From: Eubacterium sp.
Lineage (GTDB): Bacteria > Bacillota > Clostridia > Oscillospirales > Acutalibacteraceae
Length of the DNA stretch: 64,000 nucleotides
Assembly (NCBI GenBank): GCA_017446095.1
Contig: JAFSRN010000011.1
Coordinates: 1 to 64,000 of the forward strand
Direction: 5' to 3'
Part shown: one piece after another, positions 20,835 through 27,923 of the stretch
How the letters are laid out: the number at the start of each line of letters is the position of its first letter
Numbering within the stretch: the stretch's first letter is position 1
Position numbers and translations under genes: made by a program
Notes under the pieces: model-generated
Database searches by the model: none
Seen by the model: the letters and a program-made list of their open reading frames with translations, nothing else
What the model was told of the DNA's origin: nothing

Positions 20835-21160
20835 CAGACCTTACCAATGAGCGCCTGCGCAGTTTCAAACGCAGGGAGCTCTGTTTTGAGCACGTTAATG
20901 CCCTTCTGCTCGGCAGTCGCTTTGAGCTCGTCGTCAAGATTAACGCCCTCTGCAAGAATTACGCACGCCACGTCGGACAGTGAAGCCACAGCGATAACGT
21001 TGATGTTACTCATAATCGTAACCCATGCGTTATCCTCCTGCGCTCTGCCCATAACCCAGCTTAAAAGGTCGCCGATATACGCGCCGCTTACCTCGCGGTC
21101 CGGTTCGGGAAGGCACACTGCCTCAAAATTGCAGGCAGTCATCAGTTCATTTACTGTCAT
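20834..21160 (-). CDS. DRTGG-domain protein, second copy
   Basis: The start is the ATG at 21160, preceded by AAAGGAGAAGG; it overlaps the end of the sensory hydrogenase gene by 14 bases. The 108-residue protein is a single DRTGG-like domain (the nucleotide-binding-type domain of CBS/DRTGG proteins) related to the product at 22979-23332. DRTGG proteins in HydABC/HydS operons have no proven activity. The pairing of two such domains with two HATPase proteins in one operon is notable. Confidence 0.75.
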   Translation of the reverse strand: MTVNELMTACNFEAVCLPEPDREVSGAYIGDLLSWVMGRAQEDNAWVTIMSNINVIAVASLSDVACVILAEGVNLDDELKATAEQKGINVLKTELPAFETAQALIGKV

Positions 21161-22421
21161 TGTCCTTCTCCTTTCCGCTCGGTGCGGGTGTGCGCAAAAT
21201 AAGGCAGTCGTCAACCGTGGTGAGACCCCTGACAACATCTTCCGCAAATGCGCGGCACGAAGGCGCGCCGCAGGCACCGCAGTCAATGCCTGGAAGCGAA
21301 TCCTTGAGATTCTGGATATCAGCCATCATACGCATTGATTCAGCCATACTGTCCGAAAGACGCGAAATCGGCTGGTATTCCGGCAGCTCGTTAAACAGAT
21401 ATGTGCCGGGAATGTAGTTGTCGTTAATAAAGTTCTGCGACACGGGCAGGTAATGCCTGAGCGAAAGCAGCCTTGCCTTTGCGATAAACGGATTTTCCAC
21501 CGCCATAACGCCGCCGACGCAGCCGCCGGGGCAGGCGTTGAGTTCAACAAACTCAAGCTGCGGAATGTTGCCGTTTTCAATCTGGTCAAGCACGCGGTTT
21601 ACATTTTCAATACCGTCAGCGGCAAGATAATTTTCGTTAAATATCGCCGCGGATTCACCGCCCGAGCTTGCCCAGCCGATGCCGATAATGCCGCTTTCGC
21701 ACAGCGATTTAATCTCGCTATCGTGCGACATCTTGTTAATCAGCATAAAGTAAATATCGCTGATTGACACAACCTCGTCAACCTGACTTTTATATTCGGC
21801 AAAGCCGTTTTTAACGTAGCTGACTTTGGCAGGACACGGCGAGATAAAGCATACGCCGATGTCCGACGGGCGAAGGTACGGATGCTCGCGCAACGCCTTT
21901 TCCCTCGCAAGTCGCGCCGCAACCTCCATAGGGGGAAGCATATGTATAATATTGTCGCTCAGCGACGGGAAACGAAGCCCGATAAGCCTTACAATTACAG
22001 GACACGCTGAACTTATAACCGGTTTTTTGACGCCGTCCGTTTTGAGGTAAAGCCTTGTGTAAGCCGAAACAAGCTCAGCCGCCTTGCTGACCTCAAACAC
22101 ATCGTCAAACCCGATTTTTGTTAAACCGTCGAGCACAAAGTCCACATCGTCAAGATTATCAAACTGACCGTAGAGCGTAGGTGCGGGAAGCGCGATTTTA
22201 TACTTGAAGCGCTCCATATTTTCAAGCTTGCCGCAGACAGCCTTTTTAGCCTTGTGCGGACACTTGCGGATACATTCGCCGCAGTCGATACACCTTGCGT
22301 CGTTGATAACAGCGTGACCGTCTTTAATGCGGATTGCCTCTGTGGGGCAGTGCTTAAGGCAGGTTGTACAGCCCGTGCACTTGCTGCTGTCAAGTAAAAC
22401 AGAATGTTCGTAGTTGTTCAT
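21147..22421 (-). CDS. Sensory-type [FeFe]-hydrogenase homologue (HydS-like)
   Basis: I place the start at ATG 22421 (MNNYEHS); upstream in-frame codons are translated repeat sequence. The 424-residue protein begins with two [4Fe-4S] motifs (CTGCTTCLKHC and CIDCGECIRKC, about 15-54), then an H-cluster-like domain, then a C-terminal [4Fe-4S] motif CGACGAPSC. The cluster-ligand cysteines survive in SSACPV, SPCPAK and NACPGGC. The Cys used for proton transfer in catalytic enzymes (TSCCP or TSCSP context) is Ala here, and the Met before the third motif is Asn. This fits sensory or regulatory hydrogenases encoded beside HydABC, as described for Ruminococcus albus. It lacks an evident PAS domain. 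Confidence 0.85.
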   Translation of the reverse strand: MNNYEHSVLLDSSKCTGCTTCLKHCPTEAIRIKDGHAVINDARCIDCGECIRKCPHKAKKAVCGKLENMERFKYKIALPAPTLYGQFDNLDDVDFVLDGLTKIGFDDVFEVSKAAELVSAYTRLYLKTDGVKKPVISSACPVIVRLIGLRFPSLSDNIIHMLPPMEVAARLAREKALREHPYLRPSDIGVCFISPCPAKVSYVKNGFAEYKSQVDEVVSISDIYFMLINKMSHDSEIKSLCESGIIGIGWASSGGESAAIFNENYLAADGIENVNRVLDQIENGNIPQLEFVELNACPGGCVGGVMAVENPFIAKARLLSLRHYLPVSQNFINDNYIPGTYLFNELPEYQPISRLSDSMAESMRMMADIQNLKDSLPGIDCGACGAPSCRAFAEDVVRGLTTVDDCLILRTPAPSGKEKDNDSK

Positions 22422-22435
22422 ATTATCACTTTGTT

Positions 22436-22559
22436 CTAATTCGGAATTCGTAGTTCGGAATTCGGAATTCAAGGCGGGCGTTGCCCGCACCCATTTTATT
22501 GTTTGAGGCGAAGCCGAGTAACATCAATTCCGCATTCCTAATTCCGCATTCCGCATTTA
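22436..22559. repeat. Heptamer-array repeat, copy D
   Basis: The left array (CTAATTCGG, AATTCGT, AGTTCGG, AATTCGG, AATTCA) starts 15 bases before the HydS-like start codon. The core has GGGCGTTGCCC, GCACCCATTTTATTG and GAGGCGAAGCCGAG. The right array (ATTCCGC, ATTCCTA, ATTCCGC, ATTCCGC, ATTTA) ends on the stop codon of the RsbW-like gene (22557-22559). Confidence 0.85.
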
Positions 22560-22982
22560 TTGAAGGTTTACCTTCATAGTAACCGTCGTTCCGACGCCGA
22601 CCTCTGATTCAATATCAAGCGAGTCGGTGTAGCGCTTCATATTGGGAAGTCCCATACCTGCGCCGAAGCCGAGCGAACGGGTCTGGTCCGACGCGGTGGA
22701 ATAACCCTCCTGCATCGCCTTGTTAATATCACTGATACCGGGGCCTTTGTCGGCAAGGATAATCTCTATACAATCCTCGTCAACCTTGACCTCTGCCACG
22801 CCGCCGTTTGCGTGGATAACCATATTAATTTCGCCCTCATACATCGCGATGGAAACGCGGCGTATGATTTCCGGCGGAACGCCGAGGCGCCTTAATATCT
22901 TTTTAACCTGTACGGAAGCCTGACCTGCCGAGGTAAAATCCTCGCCGTCTACGTCAAACTGGAAAGTAAGTTCTTCGCTCAT
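22557..22982 (-). CDS. RsbW/RsbT-like anti-sigma-type ATP-binding protein
   Basis: This 141-residue protein has a single GHKL ATPase fold with N box YEGEINMVIHANGG (about 48-61), DKGPGI (about 78-83) and GFGAGMGLPNMKR (about 104-116), as in RsbT/RsbW serine-kinase switch proteins. These bind a partner and phosphorylate it on Ser or Thr or sequester it. It overlaps the DRTGG gene by four bases. In this operon it may pair with the DRTGG protein or the sensory hydrogenase; a direct target is not encoded nearby. Confidence 0.85.
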   Translation of the reverse strand: MSEELTFQFDVDGEDFTSAGQASVQVKKILRRLGVPPEIIRRVSIAMYEGEINMVIHANGGVAEVKVDEDCIEIILADKGPGISDINKAMQEGYSTASDQTRSLGFGAGMGLPNMKRYTDSLDIESEVGVGTTVTMKVNLQ

Positions 22983-23332
22983 AGCTTCACCGCACCTGAA
23001 TTAAGGCCGTTTGAATAGATAATTCCGCAAGCTTCGTAAAGCCTTTTATCGCTGGACATAATTACAAGCCCGCTTTTTTCCGCAAGGTCAAGCATATCGT
23101 CCGTAGGCATTTTCGACCTTACAAAAACGATACACGCCATATCCATCATCTCGGCAGTTCTGATAACCTGTGGGTTTACAAGACCTGTTAACAGCACGGC
23201 CTGATCCTTAACGTATGCGAGTACGTCGCTCATAAGGTCGCATCCGCAGGCGGAGTGAACCTCCTGATCCAAGTTATCCTCGCTGCAAAGAACCTTTGCG
23301 TCAAGCAAGTCCCTGATTTCTCTGATTGTCAT
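22979..23332 (-). CDS. DRTGG-domain protein, first copy
   Basis: This 117-residue single-domain protein (MTIREIRDLLDAKVL at the start, then VNPQVIRTAEMMDMACIVFV) matches the DRTGG family that accompanies hydrogenase operons. It is related to the product at 20834-21160 but diverged. It overlaps the RsbW-like gene (ATGA) and follows hydC by 15 bases, so it is the second gene of the operon. The function is unknown; regulatory ligand binding is likely. Confidence 0.78.
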   Translation of the reverse strand: MTIREIRDLLDAKVLCSEDNLDQEVHSACGCDLMSDVLAYVKDQAVLLTGLVNPQVIRTAEMMDMACIVFVRSKMPTDDMLDLAEKSGLVIMSSDKRLYEACGIIYSNGLNSGAVKL

Positions 23333-23347
23333 AGCACAAATCCTTTG

Positions 23348-23845
23348 TTAAGCTGAATACTTTTCAAGAATGCCGGAAATATCGTCCTTGGTGAGTTTGC
23401 CGTAAACCTCGTCGTTTACAGTGAGTACGGGGCCAAGACCGCAAGCGCCGATGCAACGGCATGCTTCAAGCGAGAACTTACCGTCGAGAGTACACTCGTC
23501 AACGCCGATGCCAAGCTCTTCCGTAAGCTCATCGAGCAGCGACTGTGCGCCCTTAACGTAGCAAGCAGTTCCCATACAAACAGAAATGTTGTAGTCGCCC
23601 TTCGGTGAAAGCGAGAACTGTGCGTAGAAGGTTGCTACACCAAAGATTTTTTCAAGCGGAATTTCCATACCTTCGGCAATCATGTTCTGAACTTCAATCG
23701 GAAGGTAGCCGTAAATTTCCTGCGCTTCCTGCATAACAGCCATAAGGCGGCTCTTATCGCTTTTGTTTGCAGCGATTACTTCGGCAAGCTTTGCCTCCTG
23801 CTCAGGTGTTCCGCTGAAAGGGATTTTGCTGAGTTTCTTTTGCAT
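23348..23845 (-). CDS. hydC: Bifurcating hydrogenase small subunit (HydC, NuoE-like)
   Basis: This 165-residue protein has the NuoE/HydC fold: a helical N-terminal bundle and a thioredoxin-like [2Fe-2S] domain with ligands in CMGTACYVKG and CRCIGACGLGP. It passes electrons between the flavin subunit and the rest of the HydABC complex. It is the first gene of the operon, preceded by AAGGAGATG and, further up, the Rex operator. Seven genes separate it from the stand-alone [2Fe-2S] gene, hydB and hydA, so the accessory module is embedded inside the hydrogenase operon. Confidence 0.93.
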   Translation of the reverse strand: MQKKLSKIPFSGTPEQEAKLAEVIAANKSDKSRLMAVMQEAQEIYGYLPIEVQNMIAEGMEIPLEKIFGVATFYAQFSLSPKGDYNISVCMGTACYVKGAQSLLDELTEELGIGVDECTLDGKFSLEACRCIGACGLGPVLTVNDEVYGKLTKDDISGILEKYSA

Positions 23846-23877
23846 AAGTACATCTCCTTATTTATTCCTCAAATTAA

Positions 23878-23895
23878 TTGTTAAAAAATTAACAA
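23878..23895. promoter_or_regulatory. Rex operator upstream of the hydrogenase operon
   Basis: TTGTTAAAAAATTAACAA is an 18-bp perfect palindrome that exactly matches the consensus TTGTTAANNNNTTAACAA of the NADH/NAD+-sensing repressor Rex. It lies 33 bases upstream of hydC, between a likely -10 (TATAAA on the minus strand near 23910) and the ribosome site, so bound Rex would block transcription. A half-site TTGTTAA occurs again near 23976-23982. Rex control of hydrogenase genes is well established in Clostridia. Confidence 0.9.
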
Positions 23896-24006
23896 TAAAA
23901 ATATTTATAGCAAAGATATATTAACATAAAAACATTGATTTGAAAACCCCTAATTTAAAATAAATATAAGAATTTTTTGTTAATTAATCATATTTTGTTG
24001 TATGCA

Positions 24007-24034
24007 CAAAAAAACGGGCGTGCAAAGCACACCC
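24007..24034 (-). terminator. Terminator of the rimP-to-HAD operon
   Basis: On the minus strand, GGGTGTGC/GCACGCCC (one G-T pair, 24016-24034) is followed by GTTTTTTTG, just after the HAD gene stop. Confidence 0.9.
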
Positions 24035-24043
24035 ATACGGTTG

Positions 24044-24706
24044 TTATATATACTTCAATACGTCGATTATATCCGTGATTACAGGCACGTCGGGGCGCAG
24101 GTCAACGCCCTCAAACCAGCCCCAGTTCATACGGATTGCCTTCATCCCCGCACCGAGCGCGCCCTGAATATCGTTAACCGGATGGTCGCCGACGTAAACG
24201 CACTCCTCGGGTTTAAGCCTGTACTTTTCCGCCGCGTAGGCAAAAAGCGCAGGGTCCGGCTTGTGCACGCCGACATCACCGCTTACAACGATAATATCAA
24301 GATACGGCTTGAGTCCGCTTGTGTCAAGCTTGTGATTCTGCAGGTACGACGGGCCGTTGGTGATTACACCCGTGGTGTATCCCCTGTTTTTCAGTTCCTT
24401 TAACAGCGGAATTGAGTTTGGAAAAATCACGTTGTGGTCGCCGAACTTTGTGTCGTAATGCTCGGCGAGTTCTTCTGCAGGCGGTGCGCCGTGCCAGTTC
24501 CACATATCAATAAGTCCCTGATACCACTCAACGCGGTTTACGTAGCCGCCTTTGCCAGTAACGCGCATATCCTCGCGGCATTTTTCAAGCTCATCGCCGC
24601 TGATTTCGGGGCGGTAGGTCGCAAAGAATGTGTCCATATACCCCTCAAATGCAAGCGTTCTGTCCTGCAGGGTTTCGTCAAAATCAAACAATACTGCTTT
24701 TATCAT
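24044..24706 (-). CDS. HAD-superfamily hydrolase
   Basis: This 220-residue phosphatase-like protein has HAD motifs I DFDETL (Asp nucleophile, about 8-13), II VITNGPS, III with KPDP, and IV GDHPVNDI. A helical cap domain follows motif I, so it is a subfamily I enzyme with a small-molecule substrate. The start overlaps the end of ribF by 23 bases. Linked to ribF, it could act on a flavin precursor phosphate, but this is only a positional guess. It is the last gene before the operon terminator. Confidence 0.88.
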   Translation of the reverse strand: MIKAVLFDFDETLQDRTLAFEGYMDTFFATYRPEISGDELEKCREDMRVTGKGGYVNRVEWYQGLIDMWNWHGAPPAEELAEHYDTKFGDHNVIFPNSIPLLKELKNRGYTTGVITNGPSYLQNHKLDTSGLKPYLDIIVVSGDVGVHKPDPALFAYAAEKYRLKPEECVYVGDHPVNDIQGALGAGMKAIRMNWGWFEGVDLRPDVPVITDIIDVLKYI

Positions 24707-25484
24707 AAATCAATTGTTCCTTCAATTCATCAACAGAGGAAAACTGCTTTTCCTCCCTCAGATAGCGCAAAAGTTCCACGCGCACGGTTTTGCCGTAGAG
24801 GTCGCCTGCGTAGTCAAAAATATGCGACTCGCAAAGCGGCTCTTCCACCTGCCACGACGGGCGTATGCCGATGTTTGTAAACGCGTCGTGCGCCGTGCCG
24901 TCAATGATAACGCGCGACTGGTATACGCCGAATTTGGGCTGCACGAGTCCTGCCGGCAGGTGCTGATTGACAGTCGGGAAACCGATGGTTCTGCCGCGCT
25001 CATCGCCGTGTACGACAGGGCTTTCAAACGTGAAGCTGTAGCCCAGCATACCGTTTGCCTTTTCGATATCGCCGCTTTCGACGCAAGCCCTGATTCTGGA
25101 CGAGCTGATAGGCGCGTCCTCGTAGTCAAGATGCTCAAGAATACGCACCCAGATATCCCTGCTTTCAAGCATTTTACGCAGGTCGAAGGCAGTCCACCTT
25201 GCACCCTTGCCAAAGCGGAAATTATAGCCGCAAAGCAGCAGCTCTGCGCCGAGCTCGTCAACAAGAATTCTGTCAACAAACTCGTCGGCAGTCATATTTT
25301 TAATTGTGTCAAAATCGGCAAACACCGCGTTTGGAAAACGCTCTTCAAAAATACTTTTCTGCAAAAGCGAAAACCTGTTGTTTACGCAGTAAATTGTAAC
25401 GTTTTTTGCGCCCGTTACAACCGTTTTGTGCGCAAGGTGCATACCGTCAAAGTCGCCGAGAGCGACCGCTTTTCTGTTGTTCAT
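24684..25484 (-). CDS. ribF: Bifunctional riboflavin kinase/FAD synthetase
   Basis: This 266-residue protein makes FMN from riboflavin and FAD from FMN. The N-terminal nucleotidyltransferase domain has GDFDGMHLAHK (family GxFDGxHxGH), GYNFRFGKG and ISSSRIR; the C-terminal kinase domain has RTIGFPTVN and FTNIGIRPSW. It is some 40 residues shorter than usual, mainly from a compact N-terminal domain, but both active sites are recognisable. It starts one base after the truB stop, the usual Firmicutes truB-ribF order. Confidence 0.93.
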   Translation of the reverse strand: MNNRKAVALGDFDGMHLAHKTVVTGAKNVTIYCVNNRFSLLQKSIFEERFPNAVFADFDTIKNMTADEFVDRILVDELGAELLLCGYNFRFGKGARWTAFDLRKMLESRDIWVRILEHLDYEDAPISSSRIRACVESGDIEKANGMLGYSFTFESPVVHGDERGRTIGFPTVNQHLPAGLVQPKFGVYQSRVIIDGTAHDAFTNIGIRPSWQVEEPLCESHIFDYAGDLYGKTVRVELLRYLREEKQFSSVDELKEQLIYDKSSIV

Positions 25485-25485
25485 A

Positions 25486-26379
25486 CTACTGTCTGTACGG
25501 CATAAGGCGCAGCGCCTTTAACTCGCCGTTTGTGTTTTGTGCCAAGCCTAACAAATCGCCGTCTGCGCCGTAAACGGTGCAGATTTCGTCAGGCTCGATA
25601 CTCATTTTAATTCTGTTTATATCAAGCGCGCCGCCGTTGGAAAAACGGCGCGTCTGCGCAGGGCTGACCGCCACCCTTTTATAGGCGGAAAGCACCCTGT
25701 CAAGTTCAATAATTTTGCCGCTGAAATCACCGCCGCTGTCGCGGATTGCCTGCAGTTCGTCAAGCGTTACGCAGTCGTCAAGCGTAAAGCCGCAGGCAAG
25801 AGTTCTGCAAAGCGAAGTCATCACCGCGCCGCAGCCCAGTTTTGCGCCGATATCGGCGATAAGAGAGCGGACGTATGTGCCCTTTGAGCAAACCACATCA
25901 AGCGTAAATTCGCCGTTTTCTTCACCGATAAGTTCAAGCTTTTTTACTTCAACTTCGCAGGGCTCGCGCTCAATTTCCTCACCCTTGCGCGCAAGCTCGT
26001 AAAGGCGCACGCCGTCTACCGATTTTGCGGAAAACATAGGAGGAACCTGCATAATTTTGCCCGTGAATTCGGGCAGAATACGCTCTATATCGGCAGCGCC
26101 GCACTCTGTTTCGCACGTTGACAGAACCTCGCCCGTAATGTCGAGCGTGTCCGTGGTTTTGCCGAGGATAAACGTGGCGCGGTAGCCCTTGTCGCTATCC
26201 GGCAGGTAGTTGAGAAAACGCGTGGCGTCGCCGAGCATAACGGGCAAAACGCCTGTAGCCATAGGGTCAAGCGTGCCTGTGTGCCCAGCCTTTTTCTGCC
26301 GCGTGATTCCGCGCACCTTTGCCACCACACCAAAAGAGGTGATGTCCGTAGGTTTGTTGATACAAATTATACCGTTCAT
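25486..26379 (-). CDS. truB: tRNA pseudouridine(55) synthase
   Basis: This 297-residue enzyme makes pseudouridine at position 55 of tRNA. The catalytic Asp lies in HTGTLDPMATGVLP (about 34-47), and the N-terminal NGIICINKP and the KGTYVRSL motif are typical of TruB. The C-terminal PUA-like extension is short. It is followed immediately by ribF. A heptamer repeat separates it from nrnA, but the genes probably share one transcript. Confidence 0.95.
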   Translation of the reverse strand: MNGIICINKPTDITSFGVVAKVRGITRQKKAGHTGTLDPMATGVLPVMLGDATRFLNYLPDSDKGYRATFILGKTTDTLDITGEVLSTCETECGAADIERILPEFTGKIMQVPPMFSAKSVDGVRLYELARKGEEIEREPCEVEVKKLELIGEENGEFTLDVVCSKGTYVRSLIADIGAKLGCGAVMTSLCRTLACGFTLDDCVTLDELQAIRDSGGDFSGKIIELDRVLSAYKRVAVSPAQTRRFSNGGALDINRIKMSIEPDEICTVYGADGDLLGLAQNTNGELKALRLMPYRQ

Positions 26380-26385
26380 TGTTTT

Positions 26386-26494
26386 AATTGAGAATTGAGA
26401 GTTGAGAGTTGAGAATTAATGACGGGCTCTGCCCGTACCCGATTTACAATAGGTGTGGACAAAGTCCACCCATAATTCTCCATTCTACATTCCT
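26386..26494. repeat. Heptamer-array repeat, copy E (GAGAATT type)
   Basis: The left array consists of GAGAATT/GAGAGTT units (26386-26418); the right array is ATTCTCC, ATTCTAC, ATTCCTA (about 26473-26494). Between them are hairpins GGGCTCTGCCC and GGTGTGGACAAAGTCCACCC. The right array runs through the nrnA stop codon (26485-26487) into its last codons. Confidence 0.8.
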
Positions 26495-27438
26495 AATATT
26501 TCGCTTGCCTTTGCAACAAGCAGCTTTTTCGCTTCCTCAACGCCGCAGTCAAAACGGCAGGCAGCCGCCTGCTTGTGTCCGCCGCCGCCGAAAACAGCAG
26601 CAAAATCCGCAGCGTTAACACTGTCAAGCGTTCTGATAGAGCACTTGCAGGTACCGTCCTCTTTTTCGCGGATGGTAAGTCCGATTTCCACGCCCTCCTG
26701 CTGACGGGTAAGCGGTGCAATCGCCTCCGTTTCAACCTCGGACGAGCCTGATTCGGCATACATATTTTGCGTTACGGTGATAACGCAGATCCGGTCGCGC
26801 GCGAAGAACTGCATACCCTCAATCGCAAGGCGTTCAAGAGCGGCGTAGGTTTTTGTTTTTGTTTCAAACATAACGCGGTTAATCGTTGCGTTATCTGCGC
26901 CGAGGTCAACAAGCTCTGCCGCTGCACGGTAGGTGTTTGACGTGGTGCTTGCATACCTGAAGCAGCCCGTATCGGTAGTGATACCGATGAACAGGGCGTT
27001 TGCAATAGGCTTGTCAATCTTAACGCCCATCGCCTTGATAACCTTAATCATAATCTCGCACGCGGCGGCAGCGTCTGCATTGAGCAGCAGATACTTTGCG
27101 TAGCCTGTGTTTGTGCCGTGATGGTCAATACAAAGGTCGATTTTACCGGCGTATTTATCGGCAAGCGAGCCGAGCAAATTCTCGGTTGCAACGTCTACCG
27201 AAACGATAAACTCCTCTTCAAACTCCGGCATTTCAAGACAGCCGGGAATAAGCGCAGTGTACTTGGGGATAAACTCATCCGCACAGATTACGCGCGCCTT
27301 TTTGCCCAGCTTTTTGAGCGCAAGGCACAGCGCAAAACCGCAGCCGACGGTGTCGCCGTCCGGGTGCGAATGAGTAAGGATAAGGATATTATCCTTTTCC
27401 TTTAACATATGCGCGCATTTTTGAACATTAATCTTCAT
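26485..27438 (-). CDS. nrnA: DHH/DHHA1 phosphoesterase (NrnA-like oligoribonuclease)
   Basis: I chose the ATG at 27438, after GAGG in the rbfA tail. The 317-residue protein has DHH motifs THSHPDGDTVG (about 22-32) and CIDHHGTN, and the DHHA1 signature FGGGGHKQAAA near the C-terminus. NrnA degrades nanoRNAs and dephosphorylates pAp. The position after rbfA is standard in Firmicutes. Its last codons are encoded by heptamer repeat E, so the C-terminal tail may vary between strains. Confidence 0.92.
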   Translation of the reverse strand: MKINVQKCAHMLKEKDNILILTHSHPDGDTVGCGFALCLALKKLGKKARVICADEFIPKYTALIPGCLEMPEFEEEFIVSVDVATENLLGSLADKYAGKIDLCIDHHGTNTGYAKYLLLNADAAAACEIMIKVIKAMGVKIDKPIANALFIGITTDTGCFRYASTTSNTYRAAAELVDLGADNATINRVMFETKTKTYAALERLAIEGMQFFARDRICVITVTQNMYAESGSSEVETEAIAPLTRQQEGVEIGLTIREKEDGTCKCSIRTLDSVNAADFAAVFGGGGHKQAAACRFDCGVEEAKKLLVAKASEILGM

Positions 27439-27784
27439 CACTATTTGCCTCAATACTTTTCAGTTTACTAAACAGTTCAAAGCCCTTTTCAATAGATGTG
27501 TCCGCAACAAAGCGGAGTTCGGGTGTTTTGCGAAGATGCAGGGATTCGCCAAGCCTGTGCCTGATAAATCCCGACGCTGCCTTGAGCCCTTTAACGGACT
27601 CTTTGGCAACGGCTTCGCCCTCCAGAGCCGAAACGTATATTTTTGCATAACTCAAATCGCCGCTGACGTCTACCTTGACGATACTGAGCATATCGCTCAC
27701 ACGCGGATCCTTAACCTCGCGGAAAATAGAGGTAAGCTCGCGCTTGACGTCCTCGTTAATCCTGTCAATTCTGTAACCAGCCAT
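27428..27784 (-). CDS. rbfA: Ribosome-binding factor A
   Basis: This 118-residue KH-fold protein helps 30S maturation at 16S rRNA helix 1. MAGYRIDRINEDVKREL at the start and KDPRVSDMLSIVKVDVS in the centre are typical. It overlaps nrnA by 11 bases and follows infB after heptamer repeat F. Confidence 0.95.
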   Translation of the reverse strand: MAGYRIDRINEDVKRELTSIFREVKDPRVSDMLSIVKVDVSGDLSYAKIYVSALEGEAVAKESVKGLKAASGFIRHRLGESLHLRKTPELRFVADTSIEKGFELFSKLKSIEANSDED

Positions 27785-27802
27785 TTTTCACTCCGTTCAA
27801 AA

Positions 27803-27923
27803 ATGGAGAGTTGAGAGTTGAGAATTGAGAATTTCGGGAGGGCTCCGCCCTCACCCATTATATAATAGCCGTGCGCAGCACCCTTAATTCTCCATTCTCC
27901 ATTCTCCATTTTCAATTCAATTA
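27803..27923. repeat. Heptamer-array repeat, copy F (GAGAGTT type)
   Basis: The left array is GAGAGTT, GAGAGTT, GAGAATT, GAGAATT; the right array has three ATTCTCC units, then ATTTTCA and ATTCAATTA. The core has GGGCTCCGCCC, ACCCATTATATAATA and GTGCGCAGCAC. The right array ends exactly on the infB stop codon (27921-27923). Confidence 0.85.

Noticed and set aside
22422..22490. Longer N-terminus for the sensory hydrogenase homologue
   Set aside because: The extra codons are translated heptamer repeat (copy D) and precede the conserved start.
10230..27923. Heptamer repeats as ordinary bidirectional terminators
   Set aside because: The arrays lack T-tracts after a strong stem, lie inside operons whose downstream genes must be transcribed, and have a 7-bp period that terminators do not show.
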